From assembly GCF_041435195.1 (NCBI RefSeq), contig NZ_CP108106.1:1240001-1304000 (forward strand): DNA of 64,000 nt, given 5' to 3'. The number at the start of each line of letters is the position of its first letter. The first letter of the stretch is position 1. The position numbers and the translations under genes are program-made. The DNA is from Streptomyces sp. NBC_00224. Lineage in GTDB: Bacteria; Actinomycetota; Actinomycetes; Streptomycetales; Streptomycetaceae. Shown one piece after another: positions 16,329 to 24,274 of this stretch. The notes beneath the pieces are model-generated. The model made no database searches. It was given only the letters and a program-made list of their open reading frames with translations, and was not told where the DNA came from.

Positions 16329-17188
16329 AGATCAAGCCAGGGCCTGTCCGCAGGGCCGGGCGGCCATGTCTCGCCCGTGTTCACCGGCCATCCCGTCGTG
16401 AAGAACGTCGAACGATCGTGGGTGGGGCGTTCCGGTAGGGGGGCCGTGGTGCGGCCGGATGGTGTGCGGGGGGAGCGCGTGGTGGCCGCGTGGGCGGTCA
16501 GGGCCGTGATGTGGTCGGCGAAGTCGGGGTCGGGCAGCGGCAGGTCGAGGTCGTCGTCGACGTACGAGAGCGCGGCGGGTATGTAGTCGAGGACGGCGTG
16601 GACCAGGTCGGGCACCGGCAGCGGGCCGGTGCGCAGGGCGCGCAGGATGCGCAGCGTGGTGGTCAGGTCGACGTTCGCGACGGTCGTGCCGTGGGCGCTG
16701 AGGGTGTCGGCCTGGGTGTGCCACCACTCGGCCTCGGGGTGTTCGCCCAGGGCGCGGTGGTGCAGGCCGAGGCAGAACGTGGCGGCCGCGTCGCCCGCGC
16801 CGGCCGCGTACTGCCACCAGAAGCGGGCGGATTCGGGGCGGCCGGTCAGATGCAGCATGCAGCCCAGGATGCGGGCGCCGGCCGGCTCGGGCAGCGCGCG
16901 GGCGAAGAAGAGCTTGAGGTCGTCGAGGGCGTCGGGGTGGATGACGAACATCTCGCAGACGACGGTGAGGTCCTGGGCCGCGCACACCTCGTCCAGCGGC
17001 GGCCCCGGCTCGGAAAGGAGTGCCCGCCAGGCGGACAGCCGGTGGCGGCCCGCCCGGGCCGGAACGGTGGGCGGCGGAGCGGCGGCCCGGGCGGCGAGGC
17101 GCTGTTCGGCGGCGTCGACGTCGGCCTCGGTGCAGGGCTGGTGGGACAGGCGGGCACGGGCGAGGACTCCGTCAATGGGCGATGTCAT
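16325..17188 (-). CDS. TPR/Sel1-like protein in the sigma-factor operon
   Basis: The 287-residue protein has a central repeat-like helical region (ILGCMLHLTGRPESARFWW, then GDAAATFCLGLHHRALG) resembling TPR or Sel1 repeats, an acidic middle (SYVDDDLDLPLPDPDF) and a Pro/Thr-rich C-terminus. Its ATG at 17188 lies inside the end of the sigma-factor gene (17-base overlap), so it is translated with it. It may modulate the sigma factor, but no anti-sigma zinc motif or membrane segment is present. The function is unknown. Confidence 0.7.
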   Translation of the reverse strand: MTSPIDGVLARARLSHQPCTEADVDAAEQRLAARAAAPPPTVPARAGRHRLSAWRALLSEPGPPLDEVCAAQDLTVVCEMFVIHPDALDDLKLFFARALPEPAGARILGCMLHLTGRPESARFWWQYAAGAGDAAATFCLGLHHRALGEHPEAEWWHTQADTLSAHGTTVANVDLTTTLRILRALRTGPLPVPDLVHAVLDYIPAALSYVDDDLDLPLPDPDFADHITALTAHAATTRSPRTPSGRTTAPLPERPTHDRSTFFTTGWPVNTGETWPPGPADRPWLDL

Positions 17189-17762
17189 CAGCGTGTCCCT
17201 CCTCGGTCTGCTGGGCCGCGAGGCCGAGGGTGTGGCGCAGGCGGCGCTTGGCGTGGCGGGCGGTGGAGCGGACGGCGGCCGCGGTGATGCCGAGGTGGTC
17301 GCCGACCTGTGCGGGGGTCAGGCCGTGCAGGTGGAGCAGGAGCATGACGTCCATCTGGCGCGGCGGGAGCTGGCGTACCGCGTGGAAGAGCGCGAGGCTC
17401 TCCTCCAACTGGCCGATGGGGTCGGCGGTGTGGGCCAGGGCGACGGTCTCGAAGGCGGCCGCCTCCAGCAGGGTCGGGCGCCGCTTGCGGGCGCGGGCCA
17501 GGTCGAGGGTGCGACTGCGCAGCACGCTCCAGGCATACGCGGCGGGGTTCTCCTTCGACAGGACCACGGTCCAGATCATCAGGAGCTGTTCGAAGGCGGC
17601 GTCGACGGCTTCCTCGGCGTCCGCGCGGTGGTTGAGGATGGTCTGCGCCCAGCGCAGATAGACGGGCCGGTGCATGTGGTGGAACGCGCTGAAGTCCACC
17701 GGAAGTTGCTGGTTCGTCATCGCGGGTCTGCCCGGCGCGCGGTGCGTGAAGTCCTGGCTCAC
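17172..17762 (-). CDS. RNA polymerase sigma-70 family (ECF-like) factor
   Basis: A 196-residue protein with sigma region 2 (PVYLRWAQTILNHRADAEEA, about residues 35-55) and region 4 (LTPAQVGDHLGITAAAVRST then RHAKRRL, about 150-180). I chose the GTG at 17762 because AGAGGGAG precedes it and it overlaps the stop of the upstream 51-codon gene; the internal ATG at 17720 has no ribosome binding site. The order small ORF - sigma - TPR-like protein, all overlapping, indicates one tightly coupled operon. No classical anti-sigma gene is adjacent. Confidence 0.8.
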   Translation of the reverse strand: MSQDFTHRAPGRPAMTNQQLPVDFSAFHHMHRPVYLRWAQTILNHRADAEEAVDAAFEQLLMIWTVVLSKENPAAYAWSVLRSRTLDLARARKRRPTLLEAAAFETVALAHTADPIGQLEESLALFHAVRQLPPRQMDVMLLLHLHGLTPAQVGDHLGITAAAVRSTARHAKRRLRHTLGLAAQQTEEGHADDIAH

Positions 17763-17914
17763 CGGTCTCCCTCTCCGTCCGTACGGAGCAACTCGCTCAC
17801 ACCCGTCCGTACGCCCGCGGCGGCGGCGCGCCGCAGTAACAGGGCCGCGTCGCGGCCGAACACCCGCATCGCGAGAACTGCCAGGACCACATCGCCTACC
17901 CGATCGATCGTCAC
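17759..17914 (-). CDS. 51-residue protein coupled to the sigma factor
   Basis: A GTG at 17914 with AAGGAG 12 bases upstream opens a 51-codon frame that ends in TGA overlapping the sigma-factor GTG (GTGA). The peptide begins MTIDRVGDVVLAVLAMRVFG and has an amphipathic, mildly hydrophobic first half and a basic middle. It could be a small regulator of the sigma factor or only a leader that couples translation. I know no family for it. Confidence 0.5.
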   Translation of the reverse strand: MTIDRVGDVVLAVLAMRVFGRDAALLLRRAAAAGVRTGVSELLRTDGEGDR

Positions 17915-18403
17915 GAGACTTTCGGCTCCTTCCTGGTGCACGGCTGGGCCCGCCCGTCCCGCCCCCCGACGGCCCCGGAAGGCGCTGGTGCGCGCCTTCG
18001 AACAGATGACGTGCGTCGGCGCCGGAATGTGCAACCGCGGACCGTGAAAGGTCACGGGGCACTTGCGTTCCGGGGACGAACATGCGTTTGCAGCGGTGCG
18101 CTCGCCCCCTGAAAGGACCGGCGGTGCGGACCCGTCCCGTCCGACACCGGGGGCCTGACCTGCCGTTCGAGCGATCGGCGCAGCGGGGACGCGCACGATT
18201 GCGCAAACCGAAAGCAACGCGACACGCGTGTCTCATGTGACGCAAGACACACGATGTGCGAAGCAACCGATTTCGGCGGACGCCGTCAGGGGGCCGGGCC
18301 CGGCGGGCTATCGTGCACCTGCTCACAGCAGGAACGATCTTTGTCGACGACCTCTGTCAACTCCTTCTGTCAGCGCAGTTCGTCAACGACCTTTTGTCGA
18401 GGA
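17915..18403. other. Divergent intergenic region upstream of the sigma operon and the phospholipase gene
   Basis: I see no gene in these 489 bases. They include a 12-bp perfect palindrome, GACACGCGTGTC, at 18221-18232, and an AT-richer leader next to the phospholipase gene with an imperfect 20-base direct repeat (18341-18360 and 18380-18399). Promoters for both directions must lie here. Confidence 0.4.
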
Positions 18404-19603
18404 GTGAGAGACATCAGACGCATATCTGCCGCGGCGTTGCTCGCCGGGTCCCTCCTGGCCGCGTTGCTCGTCCCGTCCCCGGCCGCCGTGGCGGACCCGG
18501 CGCCGATGCCCACGACGGGCACGGTCTTCAACGACCCGCAGGGCACCGCGGCCGAGCAGAACGCGATCAAGGACCACATCGTCGGGGCGATAGACAACAC
18601 CCAGAGCGGGCGTACGCTGCGCGCCGCCATGTACGCCCTGACCGACACCGGCTACAGCGACGCGCTGACGCGCGCCCACGACCGGGGCGTGCAGGTCCGG
18701 GTCGTCCTGGACCAGGCGTTCTCCACCTCCACGGCCGCCGCCCAGCTGGTGGCCGCCCTCGGCAACGACATGACCCAGCCGTCCTGGGTGCACGTGTGCC
18801 CGAAGGACCGGGCGTGCATCGCGGACACCACGCTCGACCCGAGCAAGAACCACATCAACCACAACAAGTTCTTCCTCTTCTCCCGGGTGGGAGATGCCGG
18901 TGTCGCCGAGGACGTGGTGATCCAGACGTCCGCCAACCAGACCGCGGCGAACACCTCCCGGTTCTGGAACAACGCCTACACCTCCGTGGGCAACACCGAC
19001 CTGTACACCGCGTACACGGCGTACTTCAACGACCTCGCCGCCGAGAACCGCAACGCCGACTACTACCGGCAGGGCACCACGTCCGGGGGCGAGAAGTACT
19101 ACTTCTTCCCGCAGCAGACCGGCGACCTCATGGTCGACGTGCTGAACAACGTGTCGTGCACGGGCAACACGACGGTCGGGTCGGCCTCCCACAAGACGGT
19201 CGTCCGCGTCGCCGCCTACGCCTTCACCCGTGCCGAGGTGGCGAACAAGCTGAGGCAGCTGGCCGACCAGGACTGCTGGATCGAGGTCGTCTACAACGAG
19301 ACGAGCCAGCTCACGGCCCTCGGCAACCACGCGCGGATCAAGCCGTACAAGCTCCACCTCGACAACGGCACACCCGACAGCGAGGCGGACGACCTGTTCG
19401 TGCACTCCAAGTACCTGCTGGTCGAGGGCAACTACGCGGGGCACCCGGACACCAAGTGGACCTTCACCGGGTCCCACAACCTCGACGTCTCCTCCCTTCG
19501 GGAGAACGACGAGGCGCTGCTGCGCGTCGAGGGCGCCGCGACCCACGACGCCTACCGGAGCAACTTCCTCGCGATGCGCTCCAAGGCCACCCTGACCGGC
19601 TGA
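18404..19603 (+). CDS. Secreted phospholipase D-like protein
   Basis: The 399-residue protein has a signal peptide (residues 1-31, ending SPAAVADP) and two HKD-type motifs: HNK at 153-155 within INHNKFFLFS, and HSK at 334-336 within VHSKYLLVEGN, each followed by the expected Asn/Ser-rich strand. Phospholipase D-superfamily enzymes cleave phosphodiesters in lipids or nucleic acids through a phosphohistidine; an exported member probably acts on phospholipids or extracellular DNA. The GTG at 18404 gives a correct signal peptide, although GAGGA lies almost directly against it. The second propeller cassette follows downstream. Confidence 0.82.
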   Translation: MRDIRRISAAALLAGSLLAALLVPSPAAVADPAPMPTTGTVFNDPQGTAAEQNAIKDHIVGAIDNTQSGRTLRAAMYALTDTGYSDALTRAHDRGVQVRVVLDQAFSTSTAAAQLVAALGNDMTQPSWVHVCPKDRACIADTTLDPSKNHINHNKFFLFSRVGDAGVAEDVVIQTSANQTAANTSRFWNNAYTSVGNTDLYTAYTAYFNDLAAENRNADYYRQGTTSGGEKYYFFPQQTGDLMVDVLNNVSCTGNTTVGSASHKTVVRVAAYAFTRAEVANKLRQLADQDCWIEVVYNETSQLTALGNHARIKPYKLHLDNGTPDSEADDLFVHSKYLLVEGNYAGHPDTKWTFTGSHNLDVSSLRENDEALLRVEGAATHDAYRSNFLAMRSKATLTG

Positions 19604-19798
19604 CGACGAGCGGCTGACAATGAGCGGCCGAGACGGGCGGAGGCCGCGGCCTTTCGTGACATGTCGGGCTTGCTGGTGCGCCGGTCGGGGCCCGGGCCTT
19701 CATCGGCGCACCATGGCTCCCCTCGCGGGAACGCCCGTGCGAAACTGTCGCCGTTCCGATCACGGCAGCACCGAAACGTGTATGAAGGAGCGGCGTCG

Positions 19799-21067
19799 TT
19801 GAGCGTCACCATTGAAGGACAGATAGACCTCGCGGGACCGGTGGGCAAGCTGCTGCACCGGCGCCCGCTCAAGAACAGCACCGTGATGCAGTCGTTCAGC
19901 ACCGAGCCGGTGTCCGGCGACCTCTTCGTGCTCCAGCTGATGCAGGGCGGCCTGACCCTCAGCGGGGAGTCCGGGCCGGTCGACTACGACACCCGCAACC
20001 TGCACGGCGACATGTGCCTGACCCGCCTCAACCGGTCGGGCGCCATCACCGGATACATGTATCTGCGGGGCTTCGGCCACGGCGTCAACCTCGGCGTCGA
20101 GAACCGGGGCGGCGTCATCCGCCTGTGGACCGAGACCGCGTCGCAGCCCAACAGCAAGAACGAGGGCTTCGGCACCTCCATCACCAACTTCGACTTCCGG
20201 TCGGGGACGGTCCTGGACTACGGTTCCTCGCTGCACGCCAAGCCGTACCGCCCCACGCCGGGCGCGCTCTTCGCCACCCCCACCATCGACCGCAGCGCCA
20301 ACGAGCTCGTGGTGCGGTTCTACGACGGCGGGACGCACGTCGAGCGGTACGACCTGGCCAAGGCCTCGGCGGGCGTCTTCGAGCCGCTCCAGCGTATCGA
20401 GCTGCCCACGGACCTGGGCGTGTTCCAGGGATACGCCTCCCACAAGGGCGTGCTGTACCTGCTCAGCGGCGAGTCCAGCACGAGCACCAGGAACCCGTCG
20501 CCGGGCAACACCTACATCACCGCCATGGAGTGGGCGACCGGAACGGTCCTGACCCGGCAGTTCATCACCGCGGCGCCCGGGCTGGAGTGGCGTGAGCCCG
20601 AGGGCATGCACGTGGACGTGCGGGGTGGCGTCACCAACCTCCACTTCGGCTTCGCCTGCGAGGACCCCGGGCCGCGCACCTGCACCATCGTGACGATCCC
20701 CGACACCCCCGAGGTCGACGGTGTCAAGGTGCTCACCGACTGGCAGCCGATCGCCCTCGCCTCGGGCGTCACCGCCGACCTGAACCCGCCCCAGGGCCGG
20801 CTCATCAGCGTCGCCGGCACCACGACGCTGCAGCTCAGCGGCGGAGTCAAGGGCACCTTCGACGGCGACGCGGTCATCGGCACCCTGCCCGACACGCTGA
20901 CTCCCAGCGTCGAGGCCCGCGCCAACGTGCCGCGCAACAACAGCGGCGGCTACTGCGTCGCCCGGGTCGAGGCCGGCACCGACCGCGCGCTGCGGCTGTT
21001 CGGCGGACGGGACACCAACGCCATCACCTGGGCCCAGCTCGACAGCTTCAGCGCCGTCTGGCGCTGA
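19799..21067 (+). CDS. Phage receptor-binding/TagC-like beta-propeller protein with C-terminal tail-fibre-like domain, copy 2
   Basis: A 422-residue paralogue of the protein at 8826-10082. It has the same propeller signature (MYLRGFGHGVNLG...RLWTE) and a final 108-residue domain (ASGVTAD, LQLSG, GTLP, PRNN, ITWAQLDSF...WR) of exactly the same length as in copy 1. It lacks a signal peptide. The start is a TTG at 19799 with GAAGGAG 8 bases upstream; upstream ATGs have no site. The Tat-exported partner follows after 59 bases. The two copies are clearly divergent, so this is not a recent duplication. Confidence 0.75.
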   Translation: MSVTIEGQIDLAGPVGKLLHRRPLKNSTVMQSFSTEPVSGDLFVLQLMQGGLTLSGESGPVDYDTRNLHGDMCLTRLNRSGAITGYMYLRGFGHGVNLGVENRGGVIRLWTETASQPNSKNEGFGTSITNFDFRSGTVLDYGSSLHAKPYRPTPGALFATPTIDRSANELVVRFYDGGTHVERYDLAKASAGVFEPLQRIELPTDLGVFQGYASHKGVLYLLSGESSTSTRNPSPGNTYITAMEWATGTVLTRQFITAAPGLEWREPEGMHVDVRGGVTNLHFGFACEDPGPRTCTIVTIPDTPEVDGVKVLTDWQPIALASGVTADLNPPQGRLISVAGTTTLQLSGGVKGTFDGDAVIGTLPDTLTPSVEARANVPRNNSGGYCVARVEAGTDRALRLFGGRDTNAITWAQLDSFSAVWR

Positions 21068-21126
21068 CCGCGCCCCCAGACCTCTCCGTCATCTCGCACA
21101 AGGCCTCGTCAAGGAGACCAACCACC

Positions 21127-21576
21127 ATGTCCTACAACCGCCGCAGCATCCTCGGTGCCGCCTTCGCCGTACCTGCCGCCGTGGCCGTCGCCAACATCGC
21201 CACCGCCTCCCCCGCGGCGGCCGCCGGCGTGGAGGCCGGCGACTGGGCCGACCTGATCCTGGAGCCCGGCATCACCGCGCAGACCGGCTCGACCCCGCAG
21301 GTCCGCCTCGTCACCATCGCGGGCACCACCTTCCTGCAGGCCCGCGGCATCGTCACCGGCAGCTTCTCCGCCGACACGAAGATCGCCACGCTGCCCGCCG
21401 CCATGGCCCGGCCGACCTCGTACATCCGCGCCACCGCGCCCCGCAACAACAGCCAGGGCATCAACGCCTGCCGCTTCGAGGTCAACACCGCCGGTTCCGT
21501 GACCATCTACGGCGCCAACACGGGCAACCCGATCACCTGGGTCCAGTTCGACTCGGTCCAGACGATCTGGCGCTGA
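21127..21576 (+). CDS. Tat-exported single-domain tail-fibre-like protein, copy 2
   Basis: A 149-residue protein with a twin-arginine signal (NRRSILGAAFAVPAA, cleavage near SPAAAAG, residue 34) and one domain of about 110 residues equivalent to the C-terminus of the preceding propeller protein (EPGITAQ, LQARG, ATLP, PRNN, ITWVQFDS...WR). The ATG at 21127 follows AAGGAGACCAACC. It is the counterpart of 10136-10600. A strong terminator follows directly, closing a two-gene unit. Confidence 0.8.
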   Translation: MSYNRRSILGAAFAVPAAVAVANIATASPAAAAGVEAGDWADLILEPGITAQTGSTPQVRLVTIAGTTFLQARGIVTGSFSADTKIATLPAAMARPTSYIRATAPRNNSQGINACRFEVNTAGSVTIYGANTGNPITWVQFDSVQTIWR

Positions 21577-21585
21577 GGCGGGTCC

Positions 21586-21620
21586 GTGCATCGGGACGCT
21601 CCTTGAGGGTCCCGATGCAC
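21586..21620 (+). terminator. Terminator hairpin of propeller cassette 2
   Basis: GTGCATCGGGAC pairs perfectly with GTCCCGATGCAC over an 11-base loop, 10 bases after the stop codon of the Tat-exported protein. Confidence 0.85.
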
Positions 21621-21773
21621 CCACTCCCGCTCAGGCCCAGGCCCCGGCCCCGGCGGGAGCAGTGCGGCGCCGGGGCCATCCCCTGTTCCGGCCCCGGCGC
21701 GGGAGGGGGACATCCATTGTCCGCCTGCTCCCGGGAGAGCCAAGTGCCGGGCGGGGCGGGGTTCTCGGCGTAC

Positions 21774-22922
21774 TCAGAGCGCGGGTACGGGCTGCGGCGT
21801 GGGCGGGCCCACATAGCGGGCCGCCGGGCGGATGATCTTCGAGTCCGCCGCCTGCTCCAGGATGTTGGCGCTCCAGCCGACCACCCGGGCCGCGCAGAAC
21901 GTCGGGGTGAACATCTCGCGCGGCACCCCGCACAGCTCCATGACCACGCCCGCGTAGAACTCCACGTTGGTGTGCAGCTCCCGGCCCGGCTTCAGCTCGG
22001 CGAGGATCGCCTCCACCTGACTCTCCACCTCGACGGCGAACGCGACCAGCGGGCCGCCGATGTCCTCGGCGATGCCGCGCAGCATGCGTGAGCGCGGGTC
22101 CTCGGTGCGGTAGACGGGGTGGCCGAAGCCCATGATCCGGTCGCCCGCGAGGACGCGCTCGCGCACCCACGTGTCGATGCGGTCCGGGGAGCCGATGGCG
22201 TCGAGGGTGTCCAGGGCGCGGCTGGGGGCGCCGCCGTGCAGCGGGCCGGAGAGCGCCCCGACGGCCGCGACCAGGGACGCCGCCATGTCCGCTCCGGTGG
22301 AGGCCACGACGCGCGCGGTGAACGTGGAGGCGTTGAAGCCGTGGTCGACGGTGGAGATGAGGTACCGCTCGATCGCCCGGACGCGGTCGGGCTCGGGCAG
22401 CGAACCGGTCATCATGTAGAGGTAGTTGGCGGCGTACGACAGGTCGTCGCGCGGCTCGACGGGGTCGAGCCCCTGGCCGAGGCGGTACAGCGCGGTCAGC
22501 AGGGTCGGGACGGCGGCGCAGGCGGCGAGCGCGTCCTCGCGGCGCCGGTCGGCGTCGAGGTCGTAGACCGGCCGGAACCCCTGGGCGGCGCCGAGCAGGG
22601 AGAGGGCGGTGCGCAGTCCGGCGAGCGGTCCGGAGGCGGCGCCCGCCGCGGCGATGCCGGGCAGCGCGTCGGTCACCTCGCGGGGCAGATGGCGCAGGGC
22701 CGCGGTGCGGGCGGTGAAGTCCGCGAGGGCGGCGGCGTCGGGCAGGTCGCCGTGGAACATCAGGTGCCACACGTCCTCGAAGCCGCGGGTCTGCGCGAGC
22801 TCGACGGCCGAGTACTGGCGGTAGTGGTAGTAGCCCTCGCGGCCGCGGACGTCCCCGAGTGCGGTGTCGGTGACGACGACGCCCGCGAGTCCGCGGGGTA
22901 CTGCCGTGGTAGTGGTCGACAT
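21774..22922 (-). CDS. Citrate synthase (type II-like, citrate synthase 2)
   Basis: A 382-residue citrate synthase with the catalytic histidines in VDHGFNAST (His194), GPLHGGA (His229) and GFGHPVY (His268). The usual catalytic Asp motif NVDFY reads NVEFYAG here, with Glu321. The enzyme condenses acetyl-CoA with oxaloacetate or a related 2-oxoacid; a 2-methylcitrate synthase role is possible. The ATG at 22922 follows GAGGGAGGAAGAGAC. It diverges from a helix-turn-helix citrate synthase gene across three matching operator-like sites. Confidence 0.88.
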   Translation of the reverse strand: MSTTTTAVPRGLAGVVVTDTALGDVRGREGYYHYRQYSAVELAQTRGFEDVWHLMFHGDLPDAAALADFTARTAALRHLPREVTDALPGIAAAGAASGPLAGLRTALSLLGAAQGFRPVYDLDADRRREDALAACAAVPTLLTALYRLGQGLDPVEPRDDLSYAANYLYMMTGSLPEPDRVRAIERYLISTVDHGFNASTFTARVVASTGADMAASLVAAVGALSGPLHGGAPSRALDTLDAIGSPDRIDTWVRERVLAGDRIMGFGHPVYRTEDPRSRMLRGIAEDIGGPLVAFAVEVESQVEAILAELKPGRELHTNVEFYAGVVMELCGVPREMFTPTFCAARVVGWSANILEQAADSKIIRPAARYVGPPTPQPVPAL

Positions 22923-22935
22923 GTCTCTTCCTCCC

Positions 22936-23000
22936 TCAATGTTGATTCGACTGTCTATGATTGACGAGATTGCTGTCAATATTGATTGAATCAACATTGA
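22936..23000. promoter_or_regulatory. Three TCAAYRTTGA operator-like sites between the citrate synthase genes
   Basis: The divergent gap has three copies of a 10-bp palindrome-like site: TCAATGTTGA at 22936-22945, TCAATATTGA at 22976-22985 (perfect) and TCAACATTGA at 22991-23000. The first and third also sit in a 12-bp perfect inverted repeat, CAATGTTGATTC (22937-22948) and GAATCAACATTG (22988-22999). The region is strikingly AT-rich. The helix-turn-helix of the neighbouring citrate synthase fusion is the obvious candidate ligand, giving autoregulation of both genes. Confidence 0.72.
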
Positions 23001-23023
23001 TCGATCTTGGATACGGTGACCCC

Positions 23024-24247
23024 ATGACGGATCAGTCGCGACTCACCACCCGCGAGGCGGCCGAACGGCTCGGTGTGAAGCCGGAGACGGTGTACGCATA
23101 TGTCAGCCGCGGCCAGCTGAGCAGCGAGCGGGCGCCCGGCGGGCGGGGCTCGACCTTCGACGCCAAGGAGGTCGACGCGCTGGCCCGGCGCAGCGCCCGC
23201 CGCGAACCCGTCGCGCGCGGCGGCGAGCTGAACTTCCGTACCGGGCTGACGCTCATCGACAAGGACCGCTACTACTTCCGGGGGGTCGACGCGGTCGAGC
23301 TCGCCGGGGCGTACGGCTTCGAGGAGGTCGCGGAGTGGGTGTGGACCGGCACGCTGCCGCGCGGCGCCCGGTTCACCGCGCCCCAGCAGTTCCTCGACGC
23401 GGCGCGCCTCGCGGTCGGTGCACTGCCCGCGCACAGCGGCACCATGGACCGGCTGCGGGTCGCCGCGGTCGCCGTCTCGGCCGCCGATCCGCTCCGCTTC
23501 GACCTGGAGCCGGCGGCGGTGCTCGGCTGCGCCCGGATGCTGATCCCGACACTGGTCGGGGCGCTGCCGACGGCGGGCAAGCGGCAGCGCGGCGCGGAGC
23601 GGCTCGCCTGGCAGCTGTGGCACCGCCTCACACCCAGGCTCCCGGACGAGGCGTCGATCAACGTACTGGACACAGCCCTCGCCCTGTTGATCGACCATGA
23701 CCTGGCCGCGTCCACACTCGCAGCCCGGGTCGCGGCCTCGGCGCGCGCCCATCCGTACGCGGTCGTCTCGGCGGGGCTCGGCGCGCTGGACGGGCCGCTG
23801 CACGGAGCCGCCAGCGGGCTCGCGCACCAGATGCTCGCCGAGGTCCTGGAGCGCGGCGGCGCGGCCCCCGTGGTCGCCGCCCATCTGCGTTCGGGGCGCC
23901 GGGTACCCGGCCTCGGCCACCGCCTCTACCCGGGCGAAGACCCGCGCGCCCAGGCCCTGTTCAAGCTGCTCGCGGATCTTCCGCAGGCCGAGGAGGCGCT
24001 CGCCGCGGCCCACGACGTGATCGCCACGACGGCCCGGCACACCGAGCTGCACGCCAACGTCGATCTCGCGCTCGCCGTGTTCAGCGTGGCGTGCGGTATG
24101 CCCGCCGAGGCGGGCGAGGCGGTGTTCGCGGTGGCCCGCACTGCGGGCTGGATCGCACACGCCCTGGAGGAGTACGAGGAACACCCGCTCCGGATGCGCC
24201 CCAGCGCCCACTACACGGGCCCTCGCCCGCCACAGCCGCTGCCGTGA
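23024..24247 (+). CDS. Citrate synthase with N-terminal helix-turn-helix
   Basis: A 407-residue protein. Residues 7-28 (LTTREAAERLGVKPETVYAY) form a MerR/excisionase-type helix-turn-helix with a short wing; the rest is a citrate synthase core with LIDHDLAAST, GPLHGAA, GLGHRLYPGEDPRA and the catalytic-type NVD in ANVDLALAV. Actinomycetes often encode this fusion beside a second citrate synthase. I used the ATG at 23024; its ribosome binding site is weak, and a start at 22961 would run through the operator sites. It may sense a citrate-synthase substrate and regulate the divergent pair. Whether it is still catalytic is untested. Confidence 0.85.
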   Translation: MTDQSRLTTREAAERLGVKPETVYAYVSRGQLSSERAPGGRGSTFDAKEVDALARRSARREPVARGGELNFRTGLTLIDKDRYYFRGVDAVELAGAYGFEEVAEWVWTGTLPRGARFTAPQQFLDAARLAVGALPAHSGTMDRLRVAAVAVSAADPLRFDLEPAAVLGCARMLIPTLVGALPTAGKRQRGAERLAWQLWHRLTPRLPDEASINVLDTALALLIDHDLAASTLAARVAASARAHPYAVVSAGLGALDGPLHGAASGLAHQMLAEVLERGGAAPVVAAHLRSGRRVPGLGHRLYPGEDPRAQALFKLLADLPQAEEALAAAHDVIATTARHTELHANVDLALAVFSVACGMPAEAGEAVFAVARTAGWIAHALEEYEEHPLRMRPSAHYTGPRPPQPLP

Positions 24248-24274
24248 CGGGCGAGGACGAGTGCGAAGGGGGCG

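Noticed and set aside
19661..19798. An ATG start at 19661 for the second propeller protein
   Set aside because: The extension is basic and unlike copy 1, while the TTG at 19799 has GAAGGAG at the right distance and aligns with copy 1.
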